Shown here: positions 60,431-64,000 of the stretch, in pieces
Layout: the number at the start of each line of letters is the position of its first letter
Numbering within the stretch: the first letter of the stretch is position 1
Assembly: GCF_021389975.1 (NCBI RefSeq)
Contig: NZ_CP089981.1
Coordinates: forward strand, 4,365,501 to 4,429,500
Direction: 5' to 3'
Source of the DNA: Fulvivirga ulvae
Lineage (GTDB): Bacteria; Bacteroidota; Bacteroidia; Cytophagales; Cyclobacteriaceae
Length of the DNA: 64,000 nt
Position numbers and translations under genes: made by a program
The notes under the pieces: generated by a model
Seen by the model: the letters and a program-made list of their open reading frames with translations, nothing else
Told to the model about the DNA's origin: nothing
Database searches by the model: none

Positions 60431-60721
60431 TTATTTTTTTATGTATTGCTGAAGGGCGTTTACATATTCTTCAAAAGCATGAAGCCCTTTTTTTGTGATT
60501 TTACACGTGGTCAGAGGTTTTTTGCCTTTAAAAGTCTTTTCGACTTCAATGTATCCTGCGGTAGAGAGCTTATCTATCTGCACACTCAAATTACCTGCGG
60601 TGGCATTGGTTTTTTCCCTGATATAAACAAATTCAGCAGATTTAACACTGACCAATAAGGACATAACCGCCAGCCGGAGCTGGGAATGTAATAAAGGGTC
60701 TAAATCTTTAAAATCAGTCAT
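60431..60721 (-). CDS. Winged-helix transcriptional regulator
   Basis: This 96-residue protein is a single winged helix of the HTH_34 type: LDPLLHSQLRLAVMSLLV, IREKTNATAGNLSVQIDKLSTAGYIEVEKTFKGKKPLTTCKITKKGLHAFEEY. The NLSVQIDKL helix is the recognition helix. It has no ligand domain. It starts 5 nt after the five-helix membrane protein, forming an operon that probably represses itself. The repeated motif at 61326-61347 before this operon is its probable operator. Confidence 0.85.
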   Translation of the reverse strand: MTDFKDLDPLLHSQLRLAVMSLLVSVKSAEFVYIREKTNATAGNLSVQIDKLSTAGYIEVEKTFKGKKPLTTCKITKKGLHAFEEYVNALQQYIKK

Positions 60722-60726
60722 AACGA

Positions 60727-61302
60727 TTAGGGGTTATGTTTTTTGAGAATATAAGCTGGTATAAGATAGCCAAATACTATACCCACGGCCATGATCAGCG
60801 GTGAATACACTATTGGAAGGTAAAATGCAATGGGCGCAAATATCCAAAATGAACTGCCACCAATGATTAAAGGCTTGAACCTGATAATTAAACCCGTGAT
60901 AAAAGTACAAAGTCCGGCAAAAAGCATGATCAAAGGTGTGATCTGAAAATTAATATGTTGCCCCGCAAATATGACTACTAAAATACTAAAGCCAAAGCCA
61001 ATCCATGTCCACATGATCAAATTGTCGCTGTAGGTCTTGACTCTTGCCGCGCTGGCTTTTTTGTAGCTGTATAACATGGTTACAATCCAACCCGGAATAC
61101 TAATGAGCCATACCATATAGGGTGCGGCATAATCAGTATACATATCCAGGTAAAAATGCGCCAAACTGGCTATCATGGCTATCCAGCCCCAGAACAGGAA
61201 GTAAAAAGCTCCCGCTTTTACATTACCTTGAGCTGTTTTGATCATCCGTGTGATGATCTCAAGGCTTTCCTCACTTGTTAAGTGTTCTTTTTCTTGTTTC
61301 AT
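60727..61302 (-). CDS. Multi-helix membrane protein, partner of a winged-helix regulator
   Basis: The 191-residue protein has about five membrane helices, for example GAFYFLFWGWIAMIASLAHFYL, MVWLISIPGWIVTMLYS, LIMWTWIGFGFSILVVIFAG, ITPLIMLFAGLCTFITGLII and FAPIAFYLPIVYSPLIMAVGIVFGYLI. It begins with a polar EHLTSEESLEIITRMIKTA segment. Such membrane-protein/HTH_34 pairs are common in Bacteroidota, but the function is unknown. It is the first gene of the two-gene operon. Confidence 0.75.
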   Translation of the reverse strand: MKQEKEHLTSEESLEIITRMIKTAQGNVKAGAFYFLFWGWIAMIASLAHFYLDMYTDYAAPYMVWLISIPGWIVTMLYSYKKASAARVKTYSDNLIMWTWIGFGFSILVVIFAGQHINFQITPLIMLFAGLCTFITGLIIRFKPLIIGGSSFWIFAPIAFYLPIVYSPLIMAVGIVFGYLIPAYILKKHNP

Positions 61303-61325
61303 AACTATAAACTTTTTGTAAATAT

Positions 61326-61347
61326 AAAGTAGTTTATTTTATAAACT
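61326..61347. promoter_or_regulatory. Operator-like motif, copy 2
   Basis: The 22 bases read AAAGTAGTTTATTTT, then ATAAACT, and contain the inverted repeat AGTTTAT-TTT-ATAAACT. They match the copy at 60393-60414 in 20 positions. The motif lies 23 nt upstream of the membrane-protein/regulator operon and between it and the divergent riboflavin synthase gene. Confidence 0.6.
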
Positions 61348-61428
61348 AAATTTATGAAGAAAGGTTGCGCTCCATCGGTTTTTTTCTCGGTGAGGTTGGA
61401 TTATCTTAGCGGAAAGAATAAAAAGCGC

Positions 61429-62016
61429 ATGTTTACAGGAATAATTGAAGCTCAGGGGCTAATAAAAACAATTCAAACTGAAGGAACCAACAAACATTTT
61501 GAAGTTGAAAGTGCCATTTCTGATCAGCTAAAAATAGATCAGAGTGTTTCCCATAATGGGGTTTGCCTGACGGTAACGAAAGTAGAAGGCAACAAACATT
61601 GGGTAACAGCTATTGATGAAACATTGCAAAAGACGAATATCGGAGACCTAAAACCTGGGGAAAAGGTTAATTTGGAGCGTTGTATGCTTAATAACGGCAG
61701 GTTTGACGGGCACATTGTACAAGGGCATGTGGATCAGATTGCTACTTGTAAAAGCATCAAGGAAGAGGAGGGAAGCTGGGTGTTTGGTTTTGAATATGAC
61801 TCTTCGTCAGGCAATGTAACAGTGGAAAAAGGTTCCATCACCATTAATGGTATCAGCCTTACTTGCTTCAATTCCCGGGAGAATGCTTTCAGTGTTGCTA
61901 TCATTCCTTATACTTATGAGCATACTAATATGAAAGATGTTAAGGTTGGAAGTGTTGTCAACCTTGAGTTTGATATTATTGGCAAATACGTGCAGCGGCT
62001 TTTAGCTAAGGGCTAA
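61429..62016 (+). CDS. ribE: Riboflavin synthase (alpha chain)
   Basis: ATG 61429 gives the universal start MFTGIIEAQG; the longer frame from 61354 is rejected. The 195-residue enzyme dismutates two 6,7-dimethyl-8-ribityllumazine to riboflavin. It has two lumazine-binding halves: residues 1-~95 with VSHNGVCLTVTKVE, and ~96-195 with GRFDGHIVQGHVDQIA and KGSITINGISLTCF. It is a single gene, not in a rib operon here. Its stop overlaps that of the convergent PAP2 gene by 4 nt. Confidence 0.95.
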   Translation: MFTGIIEAQGLIKTIQTEGTNKHFEVESAISDQLKIDQSVSHNGVCLTVTKVEGNKHWVTAIDETLQKTNIGDLKPGEKVNLERCMLNNGRFDGHIVQGHVDQIATCKSIKEEEGSWVFGFEYDSSSGNVTVEKGSITINGISLTCFNSRENAFSVAIIPYTYEHTNMKDVKVGSVVNLEFDIIGKYVQRLLAKG

Positions 62017-62588
62017 GCTGTTTCAGGGTAATATTTATTTTTGACGACATTACTGAGCCGGAAAAATAAGTAACCCATTAAAGTTCCTATAATCGCTCCG
62101 GTGAGTATGTCGCCGGGATAATGAACCCCAAGGTAAATCCGCGAATAGGAGACAACAGCAGCCCAAATAAAGAGCCAGCCTATCCAGTGATACTTTTCCC
62201 TGAAAAGCAGGTAAAGAAAAGTAGTGAGGGCAAATACATTACCCGCATGCGAAGAAGCAAAACCATACCGGCCTCCCGTATATCCATTAACGATGTGTAC
62301 CAGGCCTTCCAGCTCAGGGTCTCTCGATGGGCGATAACGTTCAAAGAAAGGCTTCATCACGCCTGAAAGTATCTGGTCAGAGGCCGCTATGGCCAGGCCA
62401 ATTCCCACCAGCCAGATAACTGCTTTCCATTTATATTCTTTAACGATCAGGTACAGTATCCAGGCATAGAAGGGAATCCATATCAGCTTATCTGAGATCC
62501 AGTACATCACCTGATCCAACGCTTTCGTATGGAGTCCGTTCAGGAAAAGAAAAAGCTCCTTGTCAAGTTCTATGAGTGTTTCGAGCAT
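62013..62588 (-). CDS. PAP2 family phosphatase
   Basis: The 191-residue integral membrane protein has the three PAP2 motifs: KPFFERYRPSRDPEL (motif 1), GGRYGFASSHAGNVFAL (motif 2 with catalytic His) and SRIYLGVHYPGDILTGAIIG (motif 3 with His and Asp). Several helices surround them. Such enzymes dephosphorylate lipid phosphates, for instance undecaprenyl pyrophosphate or phosphatidate, on the periplasmic face. The substrate here is not known. It lies 27 nt downstream of hemF on the same strand. Confidence 0.9.
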   Translation of the reverse strand: MLETLIELDKELFLFLNGLHTKALDQVMYWISDKLIWIPFYAWILYLIVKEYKWKAVIWLVGIGLAIAASDQILSGVMKPFFERYRPSRDPELEGLVHIVNGYTGGRYGFASSHAGNVFALTTFLYLLFREKYHWIGWLFIWAAVVSYSRIYLGVHYPGDILTGAIIGTLMGYLFFRLSNVVKNKYYPETA

Positions 62589-62615
62589 GCTAATATAGTG
62601 ATTGGTAATTCTGGT

Positions 62616-63509
62616 TTAAGCCCAGTTAATGTCTTTTTTCAAAAGCTCCAGAGTTTTTGCCTCTTCGGAATCATCCTCCGGTTTATGATCGTACAGCCAG
62701 TTAGCCTGTGGTGGTAAGCTCATGAGTATAGACTCGGTACGGCCCCCTGTATCAAGCCCGAATTTTGTACCTTTGTCCCATACCAGGTTAAATTCCACAT
62801 ACCTGCCTCGACGTATCATTTGCCACTGCTTCTCCCTTTCTCCATAGCTTATGCTTTTGTTTTTGTGCATAAAATAAGTATATATAGGAGCAAAGCTGCT
62901 ACCGACCTCTTTTACAAAAGCGAACAGTTCTTCTTTTGATTTAGGCTGTTCAGCTCCGAGCCTGTCGAAAAATATTCCGCCAATACCCCTGGTTTCACTA
63001 CGGTGTTTGATGAAGAAGTAGTCATCAGCCCACTTTTTAAATTTGCCATAGTAGGAAGAATCATGGTTGTCACAGACCGATTTGAGCTTTTGATGGAAGT
63101 ATCTGGCATCTTCTTTATCTACATAATGTGGCGTTAGGTCGATGCCTCCGCCAAACCACCAGGTGCCGTTGGTCATTTCGAAATACCGTACGTTCATGTG
63201 GATTATCGGCACTCGTGGGTTTTGAGGATGTAAAACGATGGATACACCTGTGGCATAAAAACCGGTCTTTTCTAGCTTTAGTGCTTTGAGTATATTTTCG
63301 GGCGTCTCGCCATGTACAGCCGAAAAACCTACCCCACCTTTTTCAATAACTTCGCCATTGGCTATAGTCCGCGACCTTCCTCCTCCGCCTCCCTCACGTT
63401 CCCAAAAGTCTTCCCTGAATTTTGCCAAACCATCGGCTGTTTCAAGCTCTTTGCATATATTGTCCTGAAGGTTTTTAAACCAGTCTGTGATCTCATCTTT
63501 AGTTAGCAT
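62616..63509 (-). CDS. hemF: Oxygen-dependent coproporphyrinogen III oxidase
   Basis: The 297-residue cytoplasmic enzyme uses oxygen to turn coproporphyrinogen III into protoporphyrinogen IX in heme synthesis. Family motifs: FREDFWEREGGGGGRSRTIANGEVIEKGGVGFSAVHG, HPQNPRVPIIHMNVRYFE, WWFGGGIDLTPHYVDKEDARYFH, RGIGGIFFDRLG, and GRYVEFNLVWDKGTKFGLDTGGRTESILMSLP. All conserved blocks are present and length is normal. The presence of this enzyme indicates an aerobic lifestyle. Confidence 0.97.
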   Translation of the reverse strand: MLTKDEITDWFKNLQDNICKELETADGLAKFREDFWEREGGGGGRSRTIANGEVIEKGGVGFSAVHGETPENILKALKLEKTGFYATGVSIVLHPQNPRVPIIHMNVRYFEMTNGTWWFGGGIDLTPHYVDKEDARYFHQKLKSVCDNHDSSYYGKFKKWADDYFFIKHRSETRGIGGIFFDRLGAEQPKSKEELFAFVKEVGSSFAPIYTYFMHKNKSISYGEREKQWQMIRRGRYVEFNLVWDKGTKFGLDTGGRTESILMSLPPQANWLYDHKPEDDSEEAKTLELLKKDINWA

Positions 63510-63647
63510 CCGGCAAAAATATTGAATCTATTTTATTTAACCTTTGTCTTTGGCCAGGTCTCTATTTCACTATTGATTTAAGTGGTGTAAATTCTAAAAT
63601 CACACAGGTCTTTTTTTATAAATTCCGTAAATTCGCAAACGATTGTA

Positions 63648-63667
63648 AAACAAACGATCGTTTGTTT
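63648..63667. promoter_or_regulatory. Perfect 20-bp palindrome upstream of the E1 gene
   Basis: AAACAAACGATCGTTTGTTT is a perfect palindrome between the divergent hemF and 2-oxoacid dehydrogenase genes, 49 nt before the E1 start. Size and symmetry are those of a dimeric repressor site such as a TetR-family operator. No cognate regulator lies in the window. Confidence 0.6.
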
Positions 63668-63716
63668 GGAGACAGACCCATTCAGAAATCTTAACAGAAG
63701 AAAAAAGTCAATATAT

Positions 63717-64000
63717 ATGCCCTCAACAAGAGAAGCTAAAGCCGAAAAGAAAGTTCAAAGACCGAAAGTAAACAGGGAGATCCTCCTTAAGGCCTACCAA
63801 CTAATGTGCACTTCCAAAAGGATGGCCGAAACCTATGACGAAAATAAGGAGGTATGCAGCAAGTATGTACATAGCACATCACGGGGACATGAAGCCATTC
63901 AACTTGCAGCAGGCATGCAGCTTCAAAGCTATGATTTTGCATCTCTCTACTATCGTGATGAGTCGGTGTTGTTAGGTATAGGTTTGCAACCTTACGAATT
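63717..64000 (+). CDS. 2-oxoacid dehydrogenase E1 component, 3' truncated
   Basis: The gene starts at ATG 63717 and runs off the window; 94 codons are seen. After a basic N-terminus (MPSTREAKAEKKVQRPKVNR) it reads ILLKAYQLMCTSKRMAETYDENKEV, then YVHSTSRGHEAIQLAAGMQLQSYDFASLYYRDESVLLGIG, which is the thiamine-diphosphate E1 alpha start (RGHEAIQ, YRDES). In Bacteroidota this N-terminus is typical of the fused alpha/beta E1 of branched-chain 2-oxoacid dehydrogenase. The fusion cannot be verified because the rest is missing. A palindrome stands upstream. Confidence 0.85.
   Translation, partial: MPSTREAKAEKKVQRPKVNREILLKAYQLMCTSKRMAETYDENKEVCSKYVHSTSRGHEAIQLAAGMQLQSYDFASLYYRDESVLLGIGLQPYE

Overview
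The window reads as the chromosome of a member of the Bacteroidota, most likely order Cytophagales (Fulvivirga-like). The signs are type IX secretion (T9SS) cargo with gliding-type C-terminal sorting domains beside PorP/SprF proteins, two huge beta-propeller histidine kinases, FtsE, YebC and bTHX genes, the near absence of Shine-Dalgarno sequences, and promoters of the Bacteroidota form TTTG-N20-TAnnTTTG. No phage, insertion sequence, CRISPR array, rRNA or tRNA was seen. The ends are cut: a T9SS cargo gene on the left and a 2-oxoacid dehydrogenase E1 gene on the right.

Layout. 1-8.5 kb: two tandem pairs of a giant PKD-repeat T9SS cargo gene and a PorP/SprF gene. 8.5-15 kb: CCA-adding enzyme, TPR protein, ECF sigma factor with a membrane partner, FtsE, transaldolase, SRP RNA, small unknown genes and a GNAT enzyme. 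15-17.6 kb: M13 peptidase and ribosomal protein bTHX. 17.6-25.5 kb: complete trp operon (E-G-D-C-F-B-A) with a DAHP synthase at its end, preceded by two tandem attenuators, each with its own WWWH leader peptide. 25.6-32.1 kb: two convergent propeller histidine kinases. 32.2-33.3 kb: an AT-rich two-gene unit of a 42-residue peptide and a 157-residue protein. 33.3-42.2 kb: a flavoprotein lacking the redox cysteines, YebC, DoxX, a putative murein peptidase, a bestrophin-like protein, and a second sigma factor with a barrel-bearing partner. 42.4-45.6 kb: DUF885 peptidase, nitroreductase and a small membrane protein. 45.7-52.9 kb: complete his operon (G-D-C-B-H-A-F-IE) behind a His6 leader-peptide attenuator. 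52.9-64 kb: M23 peptidase, MoaB/Mog, TrhO, ACMSD-like amidohydrolase, YidD, CysS, a small winged-helix regulon, riboflavin synthase, PAP2 phosphatase, HemF and the E1 start.

How it works together. Two whole amino-acid pathways lie 27 kb apart and both appear to be controlled by ribosome stalling on a leader peptide. DAHP synthase in the trp transcript ties supply of the shikimate pathway to tryptophan demand. The most unusual points are the duplicated trp attenuator, a full-length Shine-Dalgarno sequence in front of a putative anti-sigma gene in a genome that otherwise barely uses them, the peptide unit with its own promoter and terminators, and a repeated operator-like motif linking three genes to a winged-helix regulator.
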